Part shown: positions 26,001 through 33,895 of the stretch, one piece after another
How positions within the stretch are numbered: the first letter of the stretch is position 1
Layout of the letters: each line of letters begins with the position of its first letter
Assembly (NCBI GenBank): GCA_012520395.1
Contig: JAAYOL010000053.1
Location: forward strand, 1 to 55,545
Direction of reading: 5' to 3'
DNA from: Clostridiales bacterium
GTDB lineage: Bacteria; Bacillota; Clostridia; Oscillospirales; Oscillospiraceae
DNA: 55,545 nucleotides
Made by a program: the position numbers and the translations under genes
The notes under the pieces: generated by a model
Database searches by the model: none
What the model was told of the DNA's origin: nothing
What the model saw: only the letters and a program-made list of their open reading frames with translations

Positions 26001-26501
26001 TTGAAAAATCTTACCGTCCGTAAGCTGACCTTTATCGCGGTCATTGGTGCCTTGTACACCGCACTCACCGTGGCCCTTGCGCCCATCTCCTATGGCCCGG
26101 TCCAGTTTCGTATCTCAGAGGTCCTGTGCATCCTGCCGTTTTTCTACCCGTCAACAATGTGGGGACTGTTTGTCGGCTGCGCCCTTTCCAACCTGTTTGG
26201 CGGCTACGGACCCCTCGACATTGTTTTCGGCTCGCTGGCAACGCTAGCAGCCGGGTTTTGCACCTCAAAGATACGTTTTCGCCCGCTAGCCCTTTTGCCG
26301 GTGGTCCTGTTCAATGCTGTGGTCGTGGGAGCGGTCATTGCCTGGTCATCAACTCCCGGGGCGTTCTGGGCAGGCTTTACCGTAAACGCCTTTCAGATAG
26401 GTCTCGCCGAGTTCGGCGTCATGTATATTATCGGACTGCCCCTGCTCTATATATTACCGAGATACAAATTTTTTAATAAGCTTAGAGATGCCCTTGCATA
26501 A
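26001..26501 (+). CDS. queT: Queuosine precursor transporter QueT
   Basis: A 166-residue membrane protein (COG4708), the substrate-binding S component of an ECF-type importer for preQ1 or related bases. About five hydrophobic segments; characteristic stretches are FIAVIGALYTALTVALAPISYGPVQFRISE, FYPSTMWGLFVGCALSNLFGGYGPLDIVFGSLAT-type sequence and NAFQIGLAEFGVMYIIGLPLL. TTG 26001 is preferred because ggag lies eight bases upstream; the GTG at 25992 overlaps that site. It needs an ECF energising module encoded elsewhere. Confidence 0.9.
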   Translation: MKNLTVRKLTFIAVIGALYTALTVALAPISYGPVQFRISEVLCILPFFYPSTMWGLFVGCALSNLFGGYGPLDIVFGSLATLAAGFCTSKIRFRPLALLPVVLFNAVVVGAVIAWSSTPGAFWAGFTVNAFQIGLAEFGVMYIIGLPLLYILPRYKFFNKLRDALA

Positions 26502-26575
26502 ACAGGGGCTTTGCGTGAACAATCTATGCCAATCTTAATGGCGTGCCGCTCGCCGCGGCAGAATGGAGGTTTCTT

Positions 26576-27445
26576 ATGAAAGTCAGAAAAGCCGTCATCC
26601 CCGCCGCGGGCATCGGTAGCCGTATGCTGCCCGCCACAAAATCTATCCCAAAGGAAATGCTGCCTCTAGTGGACAGGCCTGTTATTCAATACATTATTGA
26701 AGAGGCAGTCGCCTCGGGCATTGAGGAGATACTCGTTATCACCAACCGGGGCAAGGGTCCAATGGAGGACTACTTCGACTATTATCCGGAGCTTGAGGCC
26801 CGCCTTGAGGCCGATAAAAAGTATTCCTATCTCGAAGCCGTGAGGAAGCCCGCGGACTTTGCGAACATTTTTTTCCTGCGTCAGAAGGAAACACGCGGCC
26901 TCGGCCACGCGGTGGGCAGGGCCCGGGCCTTTGTAGGGGACGAGCCCTTTGCCGTCTTGCTCGGCGATGATATAATGAAATCCAAAGTCCCCGTCACAAA
27001 GCAGCTCATAGATGCCGCGGAGAAGTACGGGGCTTCGGCGGTCGGCACGCAGGCGGTGTCGGACGAGGCGCTTTCCCGCTATTCCTCGCTCAAGGTAGAA
27101 GCTCTTGAACCTAAGATTTTCCGCGTCACAGACATGGTGGAAAAGCCAAAGCCCTCGGAGCGCTTTTCAAACTACGCAATACTGGGCCGCTACGTCCTGA
27201 CCCCCGATGTTTTCGACATTCTCGACAATCTTGCCCCCGGCTTCGGCGGCGAGATACAGCTTACCGACGGGCTCAAAAAGCTCTGTGCCGTTTCCCCGAT
27301 GGTGGCGGTTGATTTTGAGGGAGTGCGCTATGATACGGGAAACCTCAAGGGCTTCCTCGAGGCCACAATAGATTTTGCCCTCGACAACGAGGAGACCGGC
27401 GACTGGCTTCGCGAATTCATTAAAAGCAAGTCACAGTGCCTTTAA
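26576..27445 (+). CDS. galU: UTP-glucose-1-phosphate uridylyltransferase
   Basis: A 289-residue nucleotidyltransferase making UDP-glucose. AVIPAAGIGSRMLPATKSIPKEMLPLVDRP is the N-terminal nucleotide-binding signature split over two strands; RQKETRGLGHAVGRA, PFAVLLGDDIM and GRYVLTPDVFDIL follow. ATG 26576 has a perfect ggagg nine bases upstream; the in-frame ATG at 26543 has none. UDP-glucose is the donor for the cyclic glucan synthase-like protein at 43647, a possible functional link. Confidence 0.95.
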   Translation: MKVRKAVIPAAGIGSRMLPATKSIPKEMLPLVDRPVIQYIIEEAVASGIEEILVITNRGKGPMEDYFDYYPELEARLEADKKYSYLEAVRKPADFANIFFLRQKETRGLGHAVGRARAFVGDEPFAVLLGDDIMKSKVPVTKQLIDAAEKYGASAVGTQAVSDEALSRYSSLKVEALEPKIFRVTDMVEKPKPSERFSNYAILGRYVLTPDVFDILDNLAPGFGGEIQLTDGLKKLCAVSPMVAVDFEGVRYDTGNLKGFLEATIDFALDNEETGDWLREFIKSKSQCL

Positions 27446-27468
27446 TAGCCCGAATGGTGTAAAAATAG

Positions 27469-27496
27469 TTGACAAACCCGGCAATATGTGTATAAT
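27469..27496 (+). promoter_or_regulatory. Promoter of rpsF-ssb-rpsR
   Basis: Consensus TTGACA at 27469-27474, a 16-base spacer and consensus TATAAT at 27491-27496: the strongest promoter in the window, as expected for ribosomal protein genes. Confidence 0.88.
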
Positions 27497-27506
27497 TAAT
27501 TGGTCT

Positions 27507-27564
27507 AGGAGTATACCGCCTTGCGGTCTACCATATTCAATCCTTGCCCGCGCCAGACGCGGGC
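27507..27564 (+). promoter_or_regulatory. Two-hairpin leader of rpsF operon, candidate S6:S18 site
   Basis: Hairpin 1 (accgc-ctt-gcggt, 27515-27527) is flanked by sequence that can extend it asymmetrically (ggagta / taccat). Hairpin 2 (gcccgcg/cgcgggc, 27546-27564) is a perfect 7-bp stem. An S6:S18-binding RNA with a CCG bulge is a known autoregulatory leader of this operon in many bacteria; the ACCGC element fits loosely, so the match is tentative. Confidence 0.45.
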
Positions 27565-27592
27565 CATATGTCCAGAAGGAGGTGCAAAAGAA

Positions 27593-27889
27593 ATGGCTAA
27601 GGTTTCGGCCAACTACGAGGTAATGTATATCATTGACGTCACATTGAGTGAAGAGGATATCGCCGCCATCGTAGAAAAGTTCAAAGCGCTCGTCGAGGCT
27701 AACGGCACACTCAACGAGATAGAGCTGATAGGCAAGCGTCGTCTTGCTTATCCCATAAACGACAAGCCGGACGGTTACTATGTCCTTATGAAGTTTACTT
27801 CAACTCCAGATTTCCCCGCAGAGCTTAAGCGCGTGCTCGGGATTACTGAAGGCGTTATGCGCTCACTCGTAACCGTTATTGAGGACTAG
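27593..27889 (+). CDS. rpsF: 30S ribosomal protein S6
   Basis: A 98-residue ribosomal protein. YEVMYIIDVTLSEEDI, ELIGKRRLAYPINDKPDGYYVLMKF and RVLGITEGVMRSLV are typical. Start ATG 27593 with aaggagg upstream; the longer in-frame extension to 27521 lies across the leader hairpins and is not coding. First gene of the S6-SSB-S18 operon. Confidence 0.96.
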   Translation: MAKVSANYEVMYIIDVTLSEEDIAAIVEKFKALVEANGTLNEIELIGKRRLAYPINDKPDGYYVLMKFTSTPDFPAELKRVLGITEGVMRSLVTVIED

Positions 27890-27903
27890 GAGGTAGCTAA
27901 GAA

Positions 27904-28368
27904 ATGCTTAATCAGATTGTCCTAATGGGCAGACTCACGAGAGACCCTGAGCTCCGCCGCACTCAGAACGGCACAGCGGTCGCAAGATTCTCGCTCGCAG
28001 TCGAAAGGGATTTTGCCTCCCGCGACAGCGGCGAAAAGCAGACCGATTTTATCTACATCGTGGCGTGGAGTAATACGGCGGAGTTTGTTTCAAAGTATTT
28101 TTTCAAGGGCCAGATGGCTGCGGTAACCGGCCGGTTACAGATTCGTGACTGGACGGACAAGGAGGGCGGCAAGCGCAGAAGCGCCGAGGTCGTCGCCGAC
28201 AACGTCTATTTTGCCGACAGCAAGAGATCGAGAGAGGACGGCGGCAGCTATGGCCCGAGCTCCGATCATTCATCCTTCGGAGGCTCATTTCCCGCCTCTG
28301 AACCCACCGGATTTGGCGCCTCTGAATTTGCCGAGCTCGATGGGGACGACGGCGATCTTCCATTTTAA
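27904..28368 (+). CDS. ssb: Single-stranded DNA-binding protein
   Basis: A 154-residue SSB with an N-terminal OB fold (MLNQIVLMGRLTRDPELRRTQNGTAVARFSLAVERD, seen as consecutive family blocks; FIYIVAWSNTAEFVSKYF; GRLQIRDWTDKEGGKR) to about residue 105. A Ser/Gly-rich disordered linker follows and the protein ends in the acidic tip DGDLPF used to bind partner proteins. Located between rpsF and rpsR as in most Firmicutes; aggagg precedes the ATG. Confidence 0.96.
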   Translation: MLNQIVLMGRLTRDPELRRTQNGTAVARFSLAVERDFASRDSGEKQTDFIYIVAWSNTAEFVSKYFFKGQMAAVTGRLQIRDWTDKEGGKRRSAEVVADNVYFADSKRSREDGGSYGPSSDHSSFGGSFPASEPTGFGASEFAELDGDDGDLPF

Positions 28369-28418
28369 TTTTAACGGGTTCGCCCGATTACATCACTCAA
28401 TGATTGGAGGTTATAGCA

Positions 28419-28664
28419 ATGGCAACGGAAAGAGATAACAGACCCCAACGCGGCCGCAGGCGCAGGAAGGTATGTGCGTTTTGCGCCGAGAAGTCGCAGC
28501 ACATTGACTACAAGGATACGGCCAAGCTTCGCCGCTTCCTCTCCGAGCGTAGCAAGATTCTGCCCCGCAGAGCTACCGGCGCTTGTGCCAGGCATCAGCG
28601 TGAGCTGACCGAGGCAATAAAGAGAGCAAGGCAGATAGCCCTGCTCCCGTATGTGACTGAATAA
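28419..28664 (+). CDS. rpsR: 30S ribosomal protein S18
   Basis: An 81-residue S18. [21 protein letters not shown] has the CxxC pair of the zinc-type S18, then [25 protein letters not shown] and [13 protein letters not shown]. The start is ATG 28419, 10 bases after ggagg; an upstream GTG-type extension overlaps that site and is not used. Confidence 0.96.
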   Translation: MATERDNRPQRGRRRRKVCAFCAEKSQHIDYKDTAKLRRFLSERSKILPRRATGACARHQRELTEAIKRARQIALLPYVTE

Positions 28665-28675
28665 TATAGTAATCT

Positions 28676-28703
28676 AAGCGGAGCGGCGATTGCCGCTCCG
28701 CTT
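28676..28703 (+). terminator. Terminator of rpsF-ssb-rpsR operon
   Basis: A perfect 12-bp stem aagcggagcggc/gccgctccgctt with a 4-base loop, trailed by tgtcattt, 11 bases after the rpsR stop and before the convergent beta-helix gene. Confidence 0.9.
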
Positions 28704-28735
28704 TGTCATTTATAATGCTTACACACGAAGGCGCT

Positions 28736-29443
28736 CTAGCTCAGTTCATGGACCTCGTTTTCAAGCATTGTGAGCGGCCGGTCCTGAAAGACTCGCTTTT
28801 GCGAGGGGATAAAGCCCCTGACGTTTGTCGCCGGGTATATCCATGTGTACTGTCCTATGTGTGTGCCGGGCTGCGTAACTGAGTTTGCACCTATTCTGGA
28901 ATTATCGCCGATTACGCAGCCGAAAAACCCGGTGCCGAGGTCTATCCTGCCGTTGCCGGCTTTAACGGTAACATTCGACTGGTCAAACTTCCGGTTTGCG
29001 GTGATTGCGCCCGAACCGATGCGTGCAGATTTCCCTATAACGCAGTCGCCTGCGAAGGATGTGCTCTGAATCTTCGCCCCGTTGAAGACTACGCAGTGCT
29101 TAACCTCGCTGCAGTGCCCCAAAACACAGTTGTCGCCCAGTATGGTGCTCGGCCTAATGATTGCGCCCGGCATAATCTCACAGTTTTTGCCTATATAGAC
29201 CGGGCCGATTATGGTTACTCCGTTGTAAATAACTGTGCCCTCGCCAATAAAATAATTGCCGTAAAAATCGCACTGACCGAGGCACTCTCCATTGTTTTCT
29301 TTAATATCCGGCTTTACAAGAAACTCGTCCAGGAACTTGTTCACCTTTGTAAGCGGCTCCCAGGGGTGCTTCATACCCTCGAAAAAACCGGCTATCGGAA
29401 ATTTATCAAAATTCGAAAAGTAATAGCCTATTTCCGTGACCAT
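28736..29443 (-). CDS. Left-handed beta-helix (hexapeptide repeat) acyltransferase-like protein
   Basis: A 235-residue protein built mainly of hexapeptide repeats: GTVIYNGVTIIGPVYIGKNCEIMPGAIIRPSTILGDNCVLGHCSEVKHCVVFNGAKI-type coils run from about residue 65 to 200. It resembles the C-terminal half of GlmU but lacks the nucleotidyltransferase domain, so UDP-GlcNAc pyrophosphorylase names often given to it would be misleading. The likely role is acyl transfer to a sugar nucleotide or another sugar. The start is ATG 29443 with gggagg upstream. It is divergent from lexA. Confidence 0.82.
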   Translation of the reverse strand: MVTEIGYYFSNFDKFPIAGFFEGMKHPWEPLTKVNKFLDEFLVKPDIKENNGECLGQCDFYGNYFIGEGTVIYNGVTIIGPVYIGKNCEIMPGAIIRPSTILGDNCVLGHCSEVKHCVVFNGAKIQSTSFAGDCVIGKSARIGSGAITANRKFDQSNVTVKAGNGRIDLGTGFFGCVIGDNSRIGANSVTQPGTHIGQYTWIYPATNVRGFIPSQKRVFQDRPLTMLENEVHELS

Positions 29444-29540
29444 TTTGTTGCCTCCCAATAAATATCAGATTGAGCTTTCTGGTATATTATAATTAATAAC
29501 GGCCCCTAAAGCAAACAAAAATAAAAAATATTATTTCGCT

Positions 29541-29580
29541 GGAACAAATGTTTGCAGTGCAAAATATTATATGTTATACT
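29541..29580 (+). promoter_or_regulatory. lexA promoter with LexA operator
   Basis: GAAC-aaat-GTTT at 29542-29553 is one mismatch from the Gram-positive SOS box GAAC-N4-GTTC. It overlaps a -35 TTGCAG at 29552-29557, spaced 17 bases from a -10 TATACT at 29575-29580, so LexA binding would block its own promoter. Confidence 0.78.
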
Positions 29581-29625
29581 TTAACAAACCTTTGACACAC
29601 TTAAGCTACGACGGGAGGGTACGTT

Positions 29626-30210
29626 ATGAGTCGGCTTACCCCAAAACAGAAAGAGATCTTCGATTTTATCGTGGATACCGTTGCCGGGCAGGGATACCCC
29701 CCCTCCGTCAGGGAAATTTGTAAGGCCGTGGGGCTCAAATCACCCTCCACGGTGCACGCCCACCTGACCGCTCTTGAACGCTCGGGTCTTATTACCCGGG
29801 ACGCCGGGAAAACCCGGGCAATAACGCTAACGGCAGGCGCTGCTGTGGGCGGCGTTCCGATTCTGGGGACAGTAGCGGCCGGCCAGCCCATATTGGCGGT
29901 TGAGGACGCCTTGGGTTACCTGCCCTTCGACCCCGGTAAGAGCGGGGAGTACTTTTCCCTGCGCATTAGCGGCGACTCGATGATAAACGCCGGTATTCTT
30001 GAGGGGGACATGGTGGTTGTCCGGAGACAGCCCAGGGCGGAAAACGGCGAGATAGTGGTCGCCCTCATCGGCGAAGAGGCAACCTGTAAAACGCTCCGAC
30101 GCAGAAACGGAGAGGTCTGGCTCCTGCCAGAAAATGATGATTATGAACCGATTGACGGCTCTGAAGCCACAATACTCGGCAAGGTGACTGCCGTTATCAG
30201 GACATATTAA
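29626..30210 (+). CDS. lexA: SOS repressor LexA
   Basis: A 194-residue self-cleaving repressor. The winged-helix N-terminus (LTPKQKEIFDFIVDTV, GYPPSVREICKAVGLKSPST) binds the SOS box. The cleavage site is Ala85-Gly86 in GTVAAGQPIL; the catalytic Ser118 lies in GDSMINAG and Lys155 in EATCKTL. All needed residues are present, so RecA-stimulated self-cleavage should work. Ribosome site gggagg. Thirteen bases separate it from cysE, with which it may be partly co-transcribed. Confidence 0.96.
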   Translation: MSRLTPKQKEIFDFIVDTVAGQGYPPSVREICKAVGLKSPSTVHAHLTALERSGLITRDAGKTRAITLTAGAAVGGVPILGTVAAGQPILAVEDALGYLPFDPGKSGEYFSLRISGDSMINAGILEGDMVVVRRQPRAENGEIVVALIGEEATCKTLRRRNGEVWLLPENDDYEPIDGSEATILGKVTAVIRTY

Positions 30211-30222
30211 CCCGGAGGTCAT

Positions 30223-30873
30223 ATGTTTAAGGAACTGAGAGACACATTAAACGCATACAAGGCGCGTGATCCGGCGGCACGTTCAAGCCTTGAGATTTTT
30301 TTGCTGTACCCCGGAGTGAGGGCGATAAGAAGGCACAGATGCGCGAACTGGTTTTATCGCCGCAATCTTAAGTTTATCGCACGCTGGATTTCAAACGGTA
30401 CGAGACGGCGCACGGGCATTGAAATACATCCCGGAGCGAAAATAGGCAAAAGGCTTGTCATAGACCACGGTATGGGCATTGTTATTGGCGAGACAACCGA
30501 AATAGGCGATGACGTTCTGATATACCAGGGAGTGACCCTGGGCGGAACAGGGAAGGATAAGGGCAAGCGCCACCCGACTATCGGTAGCAATGTGATGATA
30601 GGCTCAGGGGCAAAGGTGCTCGGCCCGTTTAAGGTCGGCGACGGGGCACGCATTGCCGCCAATGCCGTTGTTCTGGAGGAAATACCGCCCGGCAGCACGG
30701 CCGTCGGCGTACCTGCAAGGGTGGTGCGTATTAAGGGTGAAAAGGTCGACTATGTATCCGAGGTCGATCAGATAAGCGTTACCGACCCCATTGCCACAGA
30801 GCTCATCGCCCTGAGGCAGGAAGTTAAGAGACTTGCGAAATTACTGGAGGCACAAAAGGATGAAGCTGTATAA
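30223..30873 (+). CDS. cysE: Serine O-acetyltransferase
   Basis: A 216-residue acetyl-CoA:serine acetyltransferase, first step of cysteine synthesis. The short N-terminal helical region (ARSSLEIFLLYPGVRAIRRHRCANWFYRR) and left-handed beta-helix (IHPGAKIGKRLVIDHGMGIVIGETTEIGDDVLIYQGVTLGG region with catalytic Asp-His; HPTIGSNVMIGSGAKVLGP) are the EpsC/CysE short form. Its last 14 bases overlap cysS; cysE-cysS is the usual Firmicutes order. Confidence 0.94.
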   Translation: MFKELRDTLNAYKARDPAARSSLEIFLLYPGVRAIRRHRCANWFYRRNLKFIARWISNGTRRRTGIEIHPGAKIGKRLVIDHGMGIVIGETTEIGDDVLIYQGVTLGGTGKDKGKRHPTIGSNVMIGSGAKVLGPFKVGDGARIAANAVVLEEIPPGSTAVGVPARVVRIKGEKVDYVSEVDQISVTDPIATELIALRQEVKRLAKLLEAQKDEAV

Positions 30874-32266
30874 CTCGATAACAAGAGAAAAGGAAGATTT
30901 TATACCGATAGAGCCGGGAAAGGTGAGAATGTACGCCTGCGGCCCTACGGTTTACAACTATATACATGTCGGCAACGCAAGACCCATAATTATGTTCGAC
31001 GTTCTGCGCCGCTACTTTGAGTATCGCGGTCTGGAAGTGACCTTTGTTCAGAATTTTACCGATGTGGATGACAAGATAATAGGCAGGGCGGCAGAGGAGG
31101 GCATTTCCTCCTCTGAGCTGGCCGAAAAGTATATAAACGAATACTTTCACGACGCGCGCGCCCTCGGTGTCAGGGATGCCACCGTGCATCCTAAAGCAAC
31201 GGAGAATATAGCTGAGATAATCGATATGGTAAGCACTCTTATTGATAAGGGCTTCGCTTATGAAGCCGAGGGTGACGTGTATTTCCGCACCTCTGAATTT
31301 AAGGGTTACGGACAGCTTTCAAATCAGCCGATGGATGAACTTATGGCCGGGGCCAGAATCGATGTAACGGACGTAAAGGAGTCTCCCATGGACTTTGTGC
31401 TCTGGAAGGCAGCCAAGCCCGGAGAGCCCGCTTGGGATTCACCCTGGGGCAAGGGGCGGCCCGGTTGGCACATTGAGTGCTCGGCCATGTCTGTGCGCTA
31501 TCTGGGTAAGACGATAGACATTCACTGTGGTGGACAAGACCTGACTTTTCCGCATCATGAGAACGAAATTGCGCAATCTGAAGCAGCTAACGGCTGCAAG
31601 TTTGTCAACTACTGGGTTCATAATGGCTTCATAAGCGTCGACAACCGCAAGATGTCCAAGTCGCTCGGAAACTTCTTTACCGTGCGTGAGGCTGCCGCCG
31701 CCTACGGCTATGAAACTATAAGAATGTTCATGCTCATGTCGCATTACAGGAGTCCGCTTAACTATTCCGGTGAGGCGTTGATGCATGCAAAGTCAGCGCT
31801 GGAGCGCCTGAAAACAGCGGCGGATAACCTGAAATTCCTGTCGCAAAACGCTCATGACGGTGCATTAAAAGAATCAGAGAGCGATTTGATTAAGAAATTT
31901 CCCGAGTACCGTGACCGCTTTATTCAGGCCATGGACGATGATTTTAACACCGCAGACGCCATATCCGTCATATTTGAGTTGGTGCGTGAGCTGAATACTG
32001 CGACTTCTGCCGATATGAACCCCTCCAGAGAGCTTGCGGCGGCTTCGCTAAAGGCTCTAATGGAGCTTGTTGATGTCCTCGGACTGATATATGGTCAGGA
32101 GGATGGTGAGGACCTTGATGCCGAGATTGAGGCGCTGATAGAAGCCAGGCAAAATGCCAGAAAAGCAAGGAACTTTGCCGAGGCCGACAGTATCCGGGAT
32201 AAATTGAAAAGCATGGGCATAGTGCTTGAAGACACGCCACAGGGAGTTAAATGGAGGCGTAATTGA
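30860..32266 (+). CDS. cysS: Cysteinyl-tRNA synthetase
   Basis: A 468-residue class-I synthetase. YACGPTVYNYIHVGNARP carries the zinc Cys and the HIGH-type motif (HVGN); WHIECSAMSVRYLG, HCGGQDLTFPHHENEIAQ (zinc and anticodon region) and KMSKSLGNFF (KMSKS loop) are complete. Start ATG 30860 lies within the end of cysE with ggagg 11 bases upstream; the frame is open further but without a ribosome site. No Mini-III gene follows; a strong terminator does. Confidence 0.97.
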   Translation: MKLYNSITREKEDFIPIEPGKVRMYACGPTVYNYIHVGNARPIIMFDVLRRYFEYRGLEVTFVQNFTDVDDKIIGRAAEEGISSSELAEKYINEYFHDARALGVRDATVHPKATENIAEIIDMVSTLIDKGFAYEAEGDVYFRTSEFKGYGQLSNQPMDELMAGARIDVTDVKESPMDFVLWKAAKPGEPAWDSPWGKGRPGWHIECSAMSVRYLGKTIDIHCGGQDLTFPHHENEIAQSEAANGCKFVNYWVHNGFISVDNRKMSKSLGNFFTVREAAAAYGYETIRMFMLMSHYRSPLNYSGEALMHAKSALERLKTAADNLKFLSQNAHDGALKESESDLIKKFPEYRDRFIQAMDDDFNTADAISVIFELVRELNTATSADMNPSRELAAASLKALMELVDVLGLIYGQEDGEDLDAEIEALIEARQNARKARNFAEADSIRDKLKSMGIVLEDTPQGVKWRRN

Positions 32267-32288
32267 GGCCTTATACTTTTTAATCTGC

Positions 32289-32331
32289 AAAGCCGCCGTA
32301 TAATTATCACAAAATTATACGGCGGCTTTTT
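32289..32331 (+). terminator. Terminator of cysE-cysS
   Basis: A 17-bp perfect stem (aaagccgccgtataatt with its complement) around a 7-base loop, ending in a T run, 22 bases after the cysS stop. Confidence 0.95.
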
Positions 32332-32341
32332 GCAAGATGGC

Positions 32342-32370
32342 TTGACAAATATTGCAGAACTTGATATTAT
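32342..32370 (+). promoter_or_regulatory. Promoter of citrate synthase gene
   Basis: Consensus TTGACA at 32342-32347, a 17-base spacer and TATTAT at 32365-32370, about 55 bases before the ATG. Confidence 0.85.
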
Positions 32371-32425
32371 CTCTGATATTGACTTTTACTAATCCTACAC
32401 TATTTTTCCCGAAGGGGGATAAACT

Positions 32426-33832
32426 ATGCCCAGAATTGAAGAGGTTCAAAACTTTATTATCAGGGAGGAGATGATATCTTCCTCCAAAAAATTTGTAGGG
32501 GGTTTATGTGAGGAGTTCAAGAAGAACAACTACATAGATCCGGCTTATTATCAGAAAAACGGTGTCAAGCGTGGGCTCAGAAATCCTGACGGTACAGGCG
32601 TTATGGCCGGTGTGACACTTATTGGAAATGTGCAGGGCTATATAGTCCGCGACGGGGACATAGTCCCGCAGGATGGCAACCTAATATATCGAGGTATAGA
32701 TGTCAAGGACCTGATAAACGGCTTTGTCTCTGAAAACCGCTTCGGCTACGAGGAGACTGTATATCTGCTCCTGTTCGGGGCGCTTCCCACAGCCTCGCAG
32801 CTGACCGAGTTTAAGCATCTGCTCTGCGAGTGGAGCGCGCTGCCGTTCGACTTTACCGAGGACATGATAATAAAGGCGCCCAGCCGTAACGTCATGAACA
32901 AGCTCGCCAGGTCCATACTTGCTCTCTATTCGTATGACTCAGAACCTGAGCCCACCGATTTGGAGACCGAGCTTTTTCAGGCGCTGCGTATGATTGCCCG
33001 CTGTCCGACGATAGTCGCGCATGCCTATGCGGTCAAGCGGCACTATTTTGACAACGAGAGCCTGTATCTTCACAGACCGAGACAGGATATGAGTATAGCG
33101 GAGAACTTTCTTTATTCCATCCGCCGGGATAACCACTTCACCGAAGATGAGGCAAAGCTGCTCGACCTCTGTCTTGTTCTGCATGCCGAGCACGGCGGCG
33201 GAAACAACTCCGCCTTCGCCTGCCGCGTCCTTTCTTCATCGGGTACGGATATATATTCGGCCCTCTCTGCCGCAGTCGGCTCACTGAAGGGTCCGAAGCA
33301 CGGCGGCGCCAATCAAAAGGTCAACGATATGCTCTGCGACATACAGAGGAATGTGAAAAACTGGAGGGACGAGGGCGAGGTAAAAAGCTATCTTGCGAAG
33401 ATAGTCCGCAAGGAGGCATACGACAGATCCGGCCTCATCTACGGTATGGGTCACGCCGTGTATACGATTTCTGACCCGAGAGCGATTATCCTCAAGGAGT
33501 TTTCGCGCAAGCTCGCAGAGCGGAAGAACATGGTCGATGAGCTCGACCTCATTGAGTCCGTCGAGAGACTTGCTCCCGTGGTGTTTGCAGAGGAAAAGGA
33601 TAACGATAAGTCCATATGCGCAAACGTAGACCTGTATTCCGGCTTTGTCTACAAGATGCTAGAGATTCCGGAGGAGCTGTTCACACCGATTTTTGCCGTC
33701 TCTCGCATGGCGGGCTGGTGTGCCCATCGCATTGAGGAGGTTTACAACTCCGAAAACAGGATTATCCGCCCGGCATATAAGGCTGTATCAAAAAGGAAGC
33801 AGTACATTCCTCTTAAGGAAAGGTTACAATAA
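32426..33832 (+). CDS. gltA: Citrate/2-methylcitrate synthase
   Basis: A 468-residue citrate synthase family enzyme condensing acetyl-CoA with oxaloacetate. Active-site segments are LHAEHGGGNNSAF, GPKHGGANQKV and YGMGHAVYTISDPRA, with the essential histidines and a late Asp; RMAGWCAHRIEE is the C-terminal signature. The long N-terminus (about 90 residues before the core) matches the clostridial form. No aconitase or isocitrate dehydrogenase is adjacent, so it probably feeds glutamate synthesis through a partial cycle. Ribosome site aaggggg is strong. Confidence 0.92.
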   Translation: MPRIEEVQNFIIREEMISSSKKFVGGLCEEFKKNNYIDPAYYQKNGVKRGLRNPDGTGVMAGVTLIGNVQGYIVRDGDIVPQDGNLIYRGIDVKDLINGFVSENRFGYEETVYLLLFGALPTASQLTEFKHLLCEWSALPFDFTEDMIIKAPSRNVMNKLARSILALYSYDSEPEPTDLETELFQALRMIARCPTIVAHAYAVKRHYFDNESLYLHRPRQDMSIAENFLYSIRRDNHFTEDEAKLLDLCLVLHAEHGGGNNSAFACRVLSSSGTDIYSALSAAVGSLKGPKHGGANQKVNDMLCDIQRNVKNWRDEGEVKSYLAKIVRKEAYDRSGLIYGMGHAVYTISDPRAIILKEFSRKLAERKNMVDELDLIESVERLAPVVFAEEKDNDKSICANVDLYSGFVYKMLEIPEELFTPIFAVSRMAGWCAHRIEEVYNSENRIIRPAYKAVSKRKQYIPLKERLQ

Positions 33833-33866
33833 AGAATGACCGCTCCGGCCGGAGCGGTCATTCTTT
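33831..33866. terminator. Bidirectional terminator, perfect 36-base palindrome
   Basis: An 18-bp perfect palindrome (aaagaatgaccgctccgg and its complement) overlapping the last two bases of the citrate synthase stop codon. A T-rich end on both strands lets it terminate the convergent gene at 33896 as well. Confidence 0.9.
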
Positions 33867-33895
33867 ATATCAAAAGAAGTCTGTCTATTCTTAAA

